From NCBI GenBank assembly GCA_027886185.1, contig WOAB01000619.1, positions 9,424,001 through 9,488,000 on the forward strand: a DNA stretch of 64,000 bases, given 5' to 3'. The stretch comes from Rheum nobile. Its lineage: Eukaryota > Streptophyta > Magnoliopsida > Caryophyllales > Polygonaceae. Made by a program: the position numbers and the translations under genes. This document shows positions 1-11,983 of this stretch, in pieces (within the stretch, counting starts at the first letter, position 1; each line of letters begins with the position of its first letter). Below the pieces are notes generated by a model that was given only the letters and a program-made list of their open reading frames with translations, was not told the origin of the DNA and made no database searches.

Positions 1-247
1 GGGGCTTTCTGTAATATCCCTCACTTTTGTAAGGGCAATTTGGAAAATTCCCGAACACTTGTGAGGCACGTCGAATTTATTTCAGAGAAGTTCAGACATT
101 CAGAAATGTTTCTGACCTCTGAAATATTTTTATGAGTGGTATAGAATACACTCGACGTATTTTGGGACTCATATATTCGTTCGTGTACGATTATTTTTAT
201 CCCGGACTAAGGCCAAGTTGTTCCAAGCTAAAATGGACGAAAAATGG

Positions 248-870
248 GTTTGGCGGCGACCGCCGTAAGGCAAGCGGCGACCGCCGCCAATGAGTGGACG
301 TCATCGTCATCCTTATCTCGCCAAGTTGCCAAGTGGCTCTAAAAGCGGCGACCGCTGCCAGACACAAATTGGGCGACAACCCCCTTGCCGGCAGCGGCGA
401 CCGCCGCCAATGTCAGGGATGTCAGAGGCCTAGCCTCTACGTTGCCGGCGAATTAGAGACCTCCAATTTGAGGCCATCCACGTGCCCTTGCTTGTCCCCT
501 TGAGTTTGGCTATAAAAGGAGAGGATTGGGAGCTGAATTGAAGCACAAATCCGAGCTCAATCTCCACATAAATCACTCGCCGGAAAATAAGCTTTCGCCG
601 GAGAACTCGCAATCGATCGTCGGAGCTCCATTGGTGTTCCTTCCAGTTGCAAAGTTAAGCTTTGGAGGCCCTTAGAAGCTTAGAATCCAAAGCAAGGCTA
701 AGGAGAAGCAAATCGATCGACTCCGGTGAGATATTCTCTTCTCGCATTTTTTCTGTGCAGTTCGTAGCGGCGACCGCCGCCATGAACAAGCGGCGCCCTC
801 CGTAAGGCAGGCGGCGACCGCCGCCACGAACAAGCGGCGCCCGCCGTATTGCAGGCTGCAACCGCCGCCC
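248..870. repeat. GC-rich near-palindrome cluster in the solo LTR
   Basis: Several copies of a unit close to GCGGCGACCGCCGCC occur at about 250-300, 340-360, 390-412 and 765-870. The unit is nearly self-complementary and CpG-rich in otherwise AT-rich DNA. Copies lie both upstream of the TATA box (511) and in the expected transcribed leader. Function is unknown; it could be a protein-binding or methylation target. Confidence 0.75.
511..518 (+). promoter_or_regulatory. TATA box of the solo LTR
   Basis: TATAAAAG follows GGC and precedes a GAGAGG-rich stretch, a usual plant LTR promoter arrangement and the best candidate for the U3/R boundary region. Inferred from sequence only. Confidence 0.55.
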
Positions 871-1506
871 AGAAGCCCTTGTCTTGTTTCGGCCTTGGCT
901 TCTGTGGCCTTCGATCGGGCTTCGTTCCTTTCGATTTCTTTCGTTATTCTTTAGATTCGTACTGTTAGTTGTCGAATCTAACTTAGGATTTCTTTATGGG
1001 TCGATCCGAAGGAATCTGCGGAGCCAGATCTGTCCCCGTTTCGAGCCCGAAAACCCATCGTCGTCCCTAGATTCGTTTGAGCTTCTGCAAATTTCAGGCA
1101 AGTGGCGGTTCGCTCTTGGTCATCATTCCATATTTCAATTAATTATCAATTGTTTAGTTGTTAATTAATTTGGGATGATTTACTATTTGTGTTGGGAACA
1201 GTTTTGATAACCGTATGTGATATTAAAAGATGATATTATGATAGGTTGTATATCTGCTAGAACAACGCTATTATATATATTTATATGATTAATTACAGAT
1301 ATTATGATAGGTTGTATATTGTTAGAACAACGCTATTTTATCTGTTATTGGCCGTGATGGCTTTGTTATGGATTATTGTGTGCTTGAACTGTTTAGTTAG
1401 CACGAGTATTCGTAGGAACGCTACTGCGTATCTCATTGCGAGTGCTAGTCGTTTCTTTATAACCTGGTGGTTAGGATCTAGTTCCTACCATCCTTCTCTA
1501 TTGCCG

Positions 1507-1975
1507 TTTGTAGGGATTTAGTTCCCGACTCCGCCTTGAGGGATTTAGTTCCCGTGGGATTTAGTTCCCGCGGGATTTAGTTCCCGATTCGACTTTTGGG
1601 ATTTAGTTCCCGAGTCAACTCCGCTTGTAGGGATTTAGTTCCCGACTCGACTCTGTTATAGGGATTTAGTTTCCTAGGGATTTAGTTCCCGAATCGACTT
1701 TAGAGATTTAGTTCCCAAGTCAACTCCTTCCTAGATTTAGTTCCCGACTCCGCCTTGAGGGATTTAGTTTCCGCGGGATTTAGTTCCCGCGGGATTTAGT
1801 TCCCGATTCGACTTTTGGGATTTAGTTCCCGAGTCAACTCCGCTTGTAGGAATTTAGTTCCCGACTCGACTCTGTTATAGGGATTTAGTTTCCTAGGGAT
1901 TTAGTTCCCGAATCGACTTTAGAGATTTAGTTCCCAAGTCAACTCCTTCCTAGGGATTTAGTTCCCGACTGTATC
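1507..1975. repeat. Tandem array of GGGATTTAGTTCCCG with higher-order duplication
   Basis: The core GGGATTTAGTTCCCG, itself an imperfect palindrome, recurs about twenty times with short spacers such as GACTCGACTC and AAGTCAACTCC. A whole block is duplicated with a period near 219 bp (the phrase GACTCCGCCTTGAGG is at about 1527 and 1746), giving a two-level repeat. It lies inside the solo LTR downstream of the promoter. Confidence 0.85.
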
Positions 1976-2902
1976 TCTTTATCCTGAGGGATGAGAAAAT
2001 CTAAAAGCATATAACGTGATGTGCGTTTTGGAATTTAAAATGAGATAAGTGCTTTAGTGCACATGATTAATATACCCTTCGGCGAGTAGTGCAGCTAGGG
2101 AATAGTACAGCTAGGAAAGCTCGTCTTGACTTTGATCAGAGTAAAGTTCTCTTTTCAATCTGGATTCGATATGAGCGGTGAGGTTGGTCGTGAACCGACA
2201 CATCAAGTCATTTTTGAACGCTTGTGTGATTATTTAAGTTTCCCAACATTTGTCATATTTCCGATAAGACTCAATTCGTTGGAGTCTTCTTTTGGGATTG
2301 ATTTCTGTAAGACTTGGTCGTTCAGAATCTTCTCTTGATCATGCCTTTTGATATATATTCAGTAGAAGTATGAAGGTTGACTATCGTTATCGGTTATTAT
2401 TCGAGAAGCGATGAGTCTAACCTAATACGACTACTCAAACCACTCTGCTTTGTACCCTTGCATAGTCTAATCATTAGACTAACCAACCCAATTGTTCTCT
2501 GCATGGTTGGCTGGTGTCATCCGTTCGATTCGGCACATCAGGAGTTGATGCCGAAGTTTAAGTAACCAGTTGAAGAAGAAGAAGCTTGCAGACGAAGATT
2601 TTAAATGTCAATATTTTTAACGTGTTCAATTGTGCCTTAAAAGTCTTCCGTTGTGTAATTTAAAAGTTTTCCGCTGCAATGTTTATTCTATTGTAAAAAC
2701 TACTTCTCTCAGATGATGAGAGATATTTAATAAAAGGATTGAATTTCATGTACTTAAGTCTTCCGCTGTTTAATCTTTCATTTAATATGTTTGTGTATTT
2801 AAGCTTGATTGTTCTGGAAAAGCCTGGGGTGGCTTTGGACGGTAAAGACTGAAGTCACTGGCATGTAACATCACTGGTATAAATTGGGGGTGTTACACTT
2901 TC

Positions 2903-3993
2903 CCCTTGTTCTGAGCAGTTGTCTGCGTCGAAGGGCTAGGAGCCTCCACTGGTTTAAATCTGGGTCTGTTGTTATGACTAACGGACCCTTGCTATGACTC
3001 AGCTCCTTTCTGTCTCCGTTACGGACAAAACGTCTGCAAGTGCCCCTCCTTCCCGCAGGCAAAATACGTCTTCCTATCCTTCGGACACTCATTGCTCTTG
3101 TGCCCTGGTGTACCACAATTGTAGCACTGGATCAGATTCTTGCCCTGACCCGAGCGTTGCGTAGACCCTTCTTGAGTCATCTCCGTTCTCGCTCGGCGAG
3201 ACTTGGCAAAGTTTGACGGTGGCGCGGGTCGCTTGAACCCACTAGTCTGAGGCTGGCTCGACGCCAGTCTCTAGCGATTGTGCTTTTTAGCCGACTCCTC
3301 CAGAGTCACCTCCAACTTGTAGGCAACATCCACGTACTGCTCCAGAGTAGAGCATCTGTGGCGCACCATCAGTGGCTTGATGTCTGGATTCATCCATTCG
3401 TGGAAATGCCAGATTTTATGCTCTTCACTGGACACTTTCGGCCCAGCGTACTGCAACAGGTGATTGAACTTGGCCGCAAGCTCGGACACTTTCAATCCAT
3501 CCGTCTTCAGATAGAGAAACTCCTTATGCTTTTCTTCCCTCATAGCTCGGGAAAAGAATCGATCAGTCATCTTCGTCTTAAACATCCCCCAGTTCAACCC
3601 AGGGTGATCAGCTAGACCGGTGCTTTCCCACCATTCACTAGCCACCTCCTTCAGTTGAAGGGAAGCAATGTGCACCTTCTCAGCTTTAGTGCACTCGACG
3701 TTTCTGAATAATCGTTCCATGTGTGGGAACCAATATGCCACTTTGACTGGCTCTCCCTTCCCATCGTAATTGTCAGGCCTCATAGAGCTTATGGCCTTCA
3801 GTGATCGACCATAATTGCCTTTGTTCCTGACCGCATCCTCATGAGGTACATGGATATCTGGCTCCTCGAACCTAGGAACCACAGGAGGAATTGGCACACC
3901 TTGTGCTTGAGGCGCGATCGGTCGCATAATATTGGTGACTGCTTGCATCACAATCCCCCGAATAGCCTCAATTGCCGTAGCGTCGAATATCAC
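2903..3993 (-). pseudogene. Gypsy gag polyprotein, 3' part (broken)
   Basis: The frame starting at 3993 encodes a Gag retrotransposon domain (MERLFRN, SEWWEST and MFKTKMTDRFF are typical). After a premature TAG near 3268-3270, homology continues through a first zinc knuckle CYNCGTPGHKSNEC (about 3080-3120) and a second, decayed knuckle whose first cysteine has become tyrosine. Gag would coat retrotransposon RNA in cytoplasmic particles. The gene is cut at 2902 by the solo LTR, and the remainder lies beyond the left edge. It is closely related to the gag at 16850-17952, so both elements are one broad family. Lineage is uncertain; a Tekay/Del-type chromovirus is my guess from the TGTAACACCCC LTR ends. 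Confidence 0.8.
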
Positions 3994-4393
3994 TGGAGCG
4001 TTGACCGGACTTGGCCACTGCCCACATGATTGTTGTGAGAAACAGACTCGTTCTCATCCACTGGGTTCGCGGCATTCCCCAAATTCAGTCTGGGGTTGTT
4101 GCTTGGCCCAACACCAGCACGAATGGTGTTCCTTGTGTTCACCATCTGTTTACCGATCAATTTCCAAGTATTTCACAACATTAAAATCATTTCACATGCA
4201 CAATGTATAAAATTGACTCGGAATAGATCAAACTGGTAAGCTTTTATTGATAAACTGAAACTGAGTTTGGTAGGATTTACATAGAAAAAGCTCTTCCAAG
4301 CGATAAGACAAAATTGCATGGAGGCTACAATCCTAACAAAACGAAACGAAACAAAACACTAAAAGAAAATGCTAAACTCAACACCGCCCCCCA

Positions 4394-5593
4394 TCATGGT
4401 GCCCTAAAAAGCTTCCTATAATCAGGAGCTCTCATGCACAGCTTCTTCGAAAGGGGTCTGTTCTCGGGGTCTGGCGTCGGACTCCTCGCCCTACTTGGCC
4501 CCGGAGCACACGGCTCATCCCTTGGCCTCGGTGCCCTCGGACTTTCCCTAGGCGCGGGGACACTCGGTCCAGCCCCATCAGATCCCGGTGGGTAGCAAAA
4601 CTCCTCCAGAAACCCTGGTTGGAAGTCTGCCTTATTCACCTCGTACTGTGGGTTGAGTAGCAACCTTGCCTGGCGGATATACTCCTGGAGCTCGTGGACG
4701 TCCCCAAGCATTCGGGAGAGACCGAGCTCTGTCTCGTATGTTCTCTCCTCCATGTCGTACAGGGCGTTCGACCACTCATCCAGTCGCTCCTCCAATACTC
4801 GGGGCCTTGGCCTGGCCTGTTGGGTCGGGACCACCCTCGGTGTACCCATCGACTCCTACGGCCTTGCCCGTAAGCGAGCATGCTCAACTGCCTCATCCAC
4901 CTGGCGACGCGCCTCAGATGAAGCCATCTGACTCTGGTGAAGCGCTTGTCGTGAATCAGGGCTCGCCAACGGCCTCCTCGGAGTAGGAATAAATTGTGAG
5001 CCCTCAGGTGCATCCTGCGGCCCACTCCTCCTCCTGGCGGTACCTGCAATACCGAGTGCCTCCCAAGCGGCAGGAGACAACGGCGAATACTCCCTCTCAG
5101 GTGGCGGCACCGGACTCGGGAAAATGAACTCCATTCCCGGGTCCTCACTGTCCACCAGCAAGTGCTCCAAGCCATCAGACTCGTATCCATACCCCTCGAG
5201 GTCCTCCTCGGGGTCCTCCTCCTCCGGATCCTCTTCCGGGTCCTCCTCTGGATCCTCCTCCGGGTATTCTTCAGGGTCCTCTTCCGGATCCTCCTCAAGA
5301 ACCTCCTCGACCTCGAATTCCTAGTCGAAGTACCCTCCAGTGTACTCCGCCGGCTCCTCCTCTTCCTCAGTGTCCTCCCTTGGGTCCGCTTCAGGCTCCG
5401 CCTCGGGAACCTCGGCCCTGTCGGACACCAACACTACCGACTCTAGGAGTACGGTCTTCACCTCCTCGAGTGGACTACTGGGCTCCCCGACCTCAAAGCA
5501 CGGCGGAGGAACTGGGAACTCGAGCCTAACTGGAGATGGCGGGGCCACCTCGGCTTCCTTCGTGTTCCTCAACTGAGAGATGAATGCGCCCAT
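4394..5593 (-). pseudogene. Extra acidic/proline-rich ORF between primer site and gag (two in-frame stops)
   Basis: Three open stretches (5593-5321, 5170-4856, 4849-4394) share one reading frame and are separated only by in-frame TAG codons at 5321-5323 and 4856-4858, so they read as one gene of about 399 codons. The product begins MGAFISQL, has an acidic tract built on the triplet-repeat unit EEDP (5200-5310), then Pro/Ser/Arg-rich regions and a possible helical segment with YDMEERTYETELG. I recognise no domain. It lies in sense orientation between the primer site and gag, the position of the extra ORF of Ogre/Tat elements. No counterpart is evident in the related element at 11984-21106. Function unknown. 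Confidence 0.55.
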
Positions 5594-5848
5594 ATCCTGC
5601 GAGGCGACGAGAAAAGAATTAGTCTTTCTAAATATAGAAGCGAACTTACTATATAAGACTGCAAAGAAGGCACGACTAGAATGGCAGAGATTTCAAAACA
5701 TCACATTTTTAATCAAGTATGGTTTTATTTCCAGAAATTCAAATTTTCGGATTTTAACGATTCTCTCAGTTCAAACGGGTAATCGATTTATGAAATTTTG
5801 GTGTTTAGTAAAATAATTTGAAACCTAACCCATTTTTAAAAACTTTCG

Positions 5849-5861
5849 GCTCTGATACCAA
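5849..5861 (-). other. Primer-binding site for initiator Met tRNA
   Basis: On the minus strand the sequence is TGGTATCAGAGCC, complementary to the 3' end of plant initiator-Met tRNA. It lies 3 bp inside the inner border of the LTR at 5865-8186. It fixes the transcription direction of the old element as minus. Confidence 0.85.
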
Positions 5862-7349
5862 ATCTGCAACACCCCCAAATATAACCTTGAAAGTATTACC
5901 GCCAATGACCTCGGATTCCACATCCGAAGCCACCCAAGGTTTAACTAACTTATACAAATCATAAGATAACACGGGTAATATGAAATATCATAATATTTAT
6001 TTAAACCAAGTCTCAGATTACATCTGTAAATCCCAAATACATCTGAAATACAGAATATGTTTTAATACAGCGGAAGTCTTTTAATAATAAATAACATAAC
6101 GGTCTTGATCGAAGCGATCTCACGCCTAGGATCTTCAACCTTGATAAAACTCTTAAAAACTCCATCTGCCTTCATTGTCGGGTTCTAGCCTTCACGGTAG
6201 GGAAATTTACCTGATGTGCCGTATGAGACGGATGACACCAGCCAACCATGCAAAGGAAAATAACCGGTTGGTTAGTCTAATGAAAGACTATGCAAGGGTA
6301 AAATAGAAAGGTTCTAAGTAGTCGTATTAGGTTAGACCCATCGCTTCTCGAATGAAAGCCGATGACGATAGTAAACCTTGATACTTCTATAGGACCGATA
6401 CGAAACAGAATGATCAAGAGAAGACTCCAAGAGATCGAGTCTTATGCGAAACGTACGAGAAGAAGACTCCAAAAGATTGAGTCTTATCGAAAAGTATGAC
6501 AAGTGTTTGGTAATGTTATAATTTCACACAAGCGTTTAAAACGACTTGATCATTTGGGTCCACGACCAACCTCACTGCACAATGCGAATCCAGATTGGAA
6601 AGAGGACTTACTCTAACCAAAGTCCAGGCGAGTTTCCAAGTTGTACTTCTCGCCCGAAGGTTCATTAATTACGTGCCTAACCGCACTTATCTTATTTAAT
6701 GACAAACCGCACATTTTACGTTACAAGCTTTTAAGATATATCATCTCATCACGAGAGATATCGAAGGGAATAAATCCCGAATGTCGGCACCAGCTGTGTG
6801 CACCTACCCTGAGTAAGGGTACAGTCATGACCAGAGAAAGTATTAGGGCAAAATCCTCCTAATACCAGTTATAAAGAAACGACTAGACCTCGCAAGATAC
6901 ATAGCGTTCCTACGAATACTCGTTCTAACTAAACAGTTAAAACCACACAATAGTCTACACCAGTGCCATCATGGCAATTAACAGATATAATAGCGTTGTT
7001 TCTAGCAGTATATACAACCTATTATAATATCACATTTTTAATCACATACGTTTATAAAAACTTGTTCCCAAACGAAAACAACATTCATCCCAATTTAATT
7101 AACAATTAAAAGCAATTGATAATTAATGGAAACATGGAATGATAAGCAAGAGCGAACCTCCACTTGCCTTGATCGAGACGAACGAACGAATGACGGGTTT
7201 TTGGGTCCGGGAACTGGAAACGGAATCGGATTATAGATTCCTACGACAACGAACCCACAACGAAATCCTAGGTTAGATTCGATAAATAATAATACGAATC
7301 TAAGGAAAACGAACGGAAACGAAAGAACGAGGGTCCCATCCGTGACCGG

Positions 7350-7940
7350 ATCGTCCAAGGCCACGATCGCATTTGCTAAGGCAAACCGTGGTCGCGGCTT
7401 GGATTCCGCGGTCACGGATGTCTGGGCACCGTCTGCGGTTGCGGATGTTCATGTCCGCGGTCGCGGCCATGAATCCGACGAACCCTAACGAACAAATCCT
7501 CACCGGCGATAACGACGAGGGCTCGGACTAGAGGGCTTCGACAACCACTACTCCGACGCTTCCAACGCACCACCAATTGAGCCACGAGAACCACCGGCAA
7601 GCCTCCGACGACGACGAGAATTCCGGCGAGACGAGCGAACACGAGCGAGAGAGAGAGAGATTGAGGGATGGAGATCTGGATTCCGAACCACCCACATCGA
7701 TCCACCTTATATAGCCACCGAGGAGGCCAGGCAAACCGCTCCAGCTCCCTCCCCCGGCGAATCGACGACGAGCTCAACCGGCGAAGCCATTGAAGACGAC
7801 GACGAAACGTTTTCCGCGGTCGCGGAAAAATGCATGTTCGCGAGGACGACGATGAATCATTTTCCGCGGTTGCGGAAATCTTCCGCGGTCGCGGAAATCT
7901 TCCGCGGTCGCGGAAATCTTCCGCGGTCGCGGAAAATACT
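7350..7940. repeat. CCGCGGTCGCGG near-palindrome clusters
   Basis: At 7855-7940 the phrase TTCCGCGGTCGCGGAAATC is repeated four times almost without spacing. More dispersed copies lie at 7350-7470. The unit is self-complementary at its ends and rich in CpG. Equivalent clusters occur in the other large LTRs of this window. Confidence 0.8.
7707..7714 (-). promoter_or_regulatory. TATA box of the old 5' LTR
   Basis: Minus-strand CTATATAA lies between the GC-rich cluster (upstream, 7800-7940) and the transcribed part of the LTR. Position only. Confidence 0.45.
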
Positions 7941-8540
7941 TGTTCGCGTCTTTTTGTCCGGGAAAAGATTGAACACGTGCCAAAATCCCGAAATAATTAA
8001 TATTTGTACCCAAACAAATATTTTAAGCCTCGAAAATACATCGAATGTATATTATAATGCTCAGGGAATTATTACAAAGATTATACGCGTTATAGAAATT
8101 CTGAACTTCGCCAGAAGCGACACGACTATAGAATGAGGGTTGGGAAAATTACCCAATTACCCTTACTAAAAATGAGGGGTATTATATTTTCAAACTAATG
8201 ACACTTTCTAGATATACTTTGTTCTACTGACATTCAATATTTTTTTGGTAATGACACTTTACAGAGTAATGATGCAATGTTTAACATGATAATGACAATT
8301 CTAGAAGCTTCACAGCTTTACATGTTAATGACACATTTGGAAATATTATATTTTTAAATGCTAATGACACTTTCTCTTGTGTTTCTATCACACATTATAT
8401 TTTTTAAATGCTACAATAAAATTAGAGCATAATTGAAATAATGACACTGCTTCAATATTCCCAGCTCTTACATGCTAATGACACTTTTTCTGTGTGTTTA
8501 ATAACATTATTTGTTAATGACAGTAATGTTAGAAGCTTAC

Positions 8541-9768
8541 CTTTCTCATTGTAGCAAAACCTCTAATCGATGCTCCTATTGAAATGAATACGTACTTGAA
8601 ACGGTTTTGATTATCTACCTCAAAGCATGTATATGTTTCAGTGTTTACTTTTTCAACATATGGCAATATGAAGGTATCATTGCATAGTTTTCTTCCGGAG
8701 TACCTCTTATCAAGTTTTCAGCCCATTCCTGCGCTTTCCAAGCTTTCCAGTAGCTCACATCTTGATACCACTCATTCCTCATATCATTCTGAATCATGTT
8801 AGCATTTGGTCCCTTCTTAACACCTATGAACCTATACTTTACAAGAACAAACACGTTAATTTCATACGCAATCAAAAATCAATAAGATATGTAATTATAT
8901 ACTATCATTACAAAATATTTTACCTTGTTTTTATCTGCTGAGCAACAGTTTTTAATGTAGGTTTAGAGTGCCTTTCACATCTTGCATTAAACGAGCAAGT
9001 ATGTTCGTCAATCATTTTCCTGATCTCAAAGTATTCAGAACCCTTCAATTTTATAGCCCTTACTCTCCATTTGCAGTTGGCATCCACACATAACAGCTTG
9101 TATAATTCTGAATTTGACTTGAAATCTTTGTATCCAAAATTCTCACACATCGCCATATTTTTTATGGCAGTTTTCAAGTCATCTTTAGTCTTACACAATT
9201 GCCCTACATGCAAAAAATCATGCCCTGTAGGAAGAGCATAATCATTGACCTTTGAAGGTTTACCTATCTTCAATGACAATTTGTCATTATTCTGCATACT
9301 AAAATCCAGAGGCAAGTCCTCTTCAACAACCACCAAAGGCACTATGTCATCATACTGAACCCTACAGTCTAACTGCAAATGCTCCTCAACAACCACCATT
9401 CTATTCTCTTTTTGGAGTGCCAATACATGTTCTTCAACTGTCAACATATTAGTTATAGATACATACAATGGAAGTGTCCATGATACTTGAGGACACTCAT
9501 TGATATCAACAAACGATTTGTAATCTTCTTCTGCATCAACTATATATGGCTCCGTTAGCTTCTGAAAAGGGTTCATATGACTTAAGACTATGTCAGAACA
9601 TGATGAATTGAGCTTGAACCTATCTATAATCATCTTCTTAAGCTCTCCTAACATCAGAATGTCATTAACCATAAATGCTTTTGATGTGGTTTTGCCAGCA
9701 TAAACACAACATCCCTCTTTTACTTCCCATTCCCCTCCAGAGAACACTGTTAGGATTCTCATCTGCAT
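8541..9768 (-). pseudogene. MULE (MuDR) transposase, N-terminal part
   Basis: Exon 1 runs 9768-8924, exon 2 from 8831 to a donor at 8541. The N-terminal 110 residues look like a PB1-type ubiquitin fold. They are followed by the MuDR N-terminal zinc-binding module (FLHVGQLC, LLCVDANCKWRVRA, HTC at the end). Exon 2 carries YWKAWKAQEWA and EENYAMIPSY, typical of MULE transposases just before the catalytic domain, but it shifts frame after MLKK near 8645. No DDE catalytic part follows, so the gene is truncated. The intact family protein would bind TIRs and cut DNA in the nucleus. Confidence 0.8.
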
Positions 9769-9789
9769 CTATAACATGAAACACAACAA

Positions 9790-10345
9790 TCTGACTTAAT
9801 GACAGAATAATTTTAATGACAGAATTTCATAGTGTTATTCATAATGCATGAATTCAGAAAATTCTAATGACACTCTTGTTTAATCCTTTTAAACAATCAC
9901 TATTTTCATATTGCAATTTGTTAAACAATGACACTATTTTTGGATTATGCACACACTCATTCTAATGACACTTTTTCAACAGTGTCATTATAAATAATAA
10001 AATTCAGACAATTCTAATGACACTTTTGTTTTATCCTCTTAAACAATCCTTATTTCTTATTGCAATTTGTACAACAATGACACTTTTTCTGGATTATGCA
10101 CACAATCATTTTAATGACACTTTTTGAACACTGAACACCACATCTAGAAAAAAGTGTCATTATTAATCCAGAAATTCACAATGACACTATTTCAATGACA
10201 GTTTTATTAGAACAACCAAATTCAGATTTGGAATGACACTATTTCAATGAAAGTTATGATTCCAAAGACATTTTTACATTACTTATTCGCAATGACACTA
10301 TTTCAATCATAATCGAGTAATATGTCATTAGAACAACCAAATTCA
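9790..10345. repeat. TAATGACAC subterminal array (right side)
   Basis: More than a dozen dispersed copies of AATGACAC(T) lie in AT-rich DNA, mirrored by a second block at 8190-8540. Spacing is irregular. The arrangement on both sides of the transposase remnant suggests transposase-binding subterminal repeats. Confidence 0.6.
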
Positions 10346-10719
10346 GATTTGGAAGAGAAATTACTTGTTTCTAGTGCGATCGAACTTCAATCTCCTTGGA
10401 TCTCTTCAATCAAACAATCGAAAGTTGCCTTCCCTGTGATCGAAGCGTAGCCGAATCCTCCTGTAGTCGCTGGCGTGCGGCGGCGGCGTGCAATCGATCG
10501 GTCGGAGCTCCTGTGTGCGATCGATCAGCGGTGGCGTGGGGAAGAAGGTTTGAGGTAGACGAAATCGATCGATCGATTCATTTATGGAAGGAAGGAGAGG
10601 TATTAAAATAATAAAATAATGAAAAAGTTTGGATGAAGGGTCCATTTTTGCTAAGGGTCCATTAGTTTAAAAAAAGGTTTGTCAAAGGGTCATTTACCTA
10701 ACTCGGAGTAAGTAGAATG

Positions 10720-11739
10720 GAGGGGGCGGCAGTAGCTTAGATTAGTGTTTTTAGGTTAGTTAGGTTTTCTTGTTTTATTTTGGTTTTAGCCCTTGCACAA
10801 CCGCACATGGGTTGAACTTCATGATGGGATTTCGGCTTTAGTTTGAGTTGAAGATTGTACTTAATGTTCTGGCTTTCGTTTGGATTATTTCGACATTGAG
10901 ACTAAGTTTTCTTATCTCTTATTTTTATTGAATAATTCATGCATATTGATGGCTAGTTTAATCTATTGTTTATCTTCAATCATGCTTGGCTAAATTAAGG
11001 TTGGGGTGATCCCGACGATGTGTATGTAATTTGAATTATTTCTTTGCCTGGATTGAAATAGTATTTGATTCATTCCTAGATGCTTTATGCCCATATTAGC
11101 CTATGCGAAATGGATCCTATTAGGGTTTGAGACTGAAAGGTGATAACTTTAATAGATAGTCAGGTAGGGTTTAAGACTGAGAGGTGATAACTTCTACTAG
11201 AATCCTAGGAATTGAACCTGAGTGTTATTTGTGCGACAACAACTTAATTACTCTTGAGGATTAATAGGCTATCATAGATGTTCAAGGTGTGAGTTGGATT
11301 AACGGAGTGCGACAGCGAATGTTATTTCAGTTTATCCCTAGACTCTAAGTGCGTTAAAGGGTTTGGATGAGATTAGCTCTGCGCAACATCGATTGTTAGT
11401 TTAGTCCAGGCACGTTTACTATCGTCTGAAAGGAGTTAGTAGATTACCTTAGATAGCTTACTTCAAATAATTTGGACTAGATTCAGGTGAAGGGTGGTTT
11501 TATTTACAAAGGCATTGTTGCGGTGATCCTTAACCTTAGACACATTTATCCCACTGATTTCTATATCTTTTTATTTGCTTTATTAGTTATTAGTTTAGTT
11601 ATAGATTTCATCAATTCCTTATCTTTCCGGCCTAATTCACTGATAGAGTTTCAATTAATATTACATTGGTCTCTATGGGATCGACACTTGACTACTACAC
11701 TGATCTTGTACACTTGCGGGTATATTTTAGCCACATCAA
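10720..11739 (+). mobile_element. Partial LTR, Tat/Athila-like
   Basis: The segment ends TGGGATCGACACTTGACT... TTGCGGGTATATTTTAGCCACATCA, the phrase style found at the 3' end of Tat/Athila LTRs. A repeated GAGGTGATAACTT phrase occurs at 11130-11200. The 5' end is missing and no primer site or TSD was found. It directly abuts Helitron sequence. Lineage is inferred from phrase similarity only. Confidence 0.5.
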
Positions 11740-11789
11740 TCAATATACAAGATAACTACAGAATCATAATCTCCAAAAACCCTATTTTA

Positions 11790-11983
11790 GACCATCGAGT
11801 GTTTAATGCCCTGATGATGTAGCAGCTATTTTGGTTGACGATTCTTTCTCGAATCAAATGAACAGTCCAAATATTTTAGTACTTGGAAAAGCTAATGATG
11901 AACACAGAATTATGCACTTTTATGGATGCTATGATCCGCTGCAATACCCACTCTTATTCAATAAAGGTGAGTCTGGTTGGCAT
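11790..11983 (+). pseudogene. Helitron Rep/helicase, N-terminal segment
   Basis: After a frameshift near 11805 the frame encodes VLGKANDEHRIM followed by HFYGCYDPLQYPLLF, the conserved start of the Helitron_like_N region. It is interrupted at 11983 by the gag-only gypsy element, and the next residues are found at 21112 in the same phase. Confidence 0.8.

Larger units (their letters stand above)
10..2897 (+). mobile_element. Solo LTR of a gypsy-type retrotransposon
   Basis: The unit begins TGTAATATCCC and ends GGGGGTGTTACA and is flanked by the 5-bp direct repeat CTTTC (5-9 and 2898-2902), the mark of a complete LTR insertion. It is 2888 bp long. No primer site or internal domain follows, so it is a solo LTR left by unequal recombination. 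It has a TATA box near 511, GC-rich near-palindromes on both sides of it, and a tandem array at 1507-1975. It is plus-oriented and lies in the gag 3' part of an older minus-strand element of a related family, since its ends resemble those of the LTR at 5865-8186 in reverse. Confidence 0.85.
5865..8186 (-). mobile_element. 5' LTR of the old gypsy-type element
   Basis: On the minus strand it starts TATAATACCCCTCA (a decayed TGTAATACCCC) and ends GGGGGTGTTGCA next to the primer site. It is 2322 bp. A TATA box in minus orientation (7707-7714) and CCGCGGTCGCGG clusters (7350-7470 and 7800-7940) make up the promoter region. The terminal base changes indicate age. It resembles the solo LTR at 10-2897 in its terminal 100 bp at each end. 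The other LTR and pol lie outside the window. Confidence 0.75.
8187..10700 (-). mobile_element. Truncated MuDR-type MULE
   Basis: A decayed MULE transposase (8541-9768, minus) is flanked on both sides by arrays of the same motif TAATGACAC (8190-8540 and 9790-10330), as subterminal repeats are. The left end (TTCAAACTAATGACACTTT) and the reverse complement of the right end (TTAAACTAATGGACCCTT) are alike, suggesting TIR remnants. Only the 5' half of a transposase gene is present, so the element is non-autonomous. Exact borders and a TSD were not found. The stretch 10380-10640 is a CG-rich leader/promoter-like segment with repeated GATCGATC and no coding signal. Confidence 0.6.

Noticed and set aside
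5124..5446. Plus-strand Ser/Gly or Leu-rich frames (SSSGSSSG, ILFRVLLWILL)
   Set aside because: Shadows of the acidic EEDP repeat on the minus strand.
1..8186. One single intact element with LTRs at 10-2897 and 5865-8186
   Set aside because: The two LTRs are in opposite orientations and the left one has its own TSD, so it is a separate solo LTR inserted in gag.
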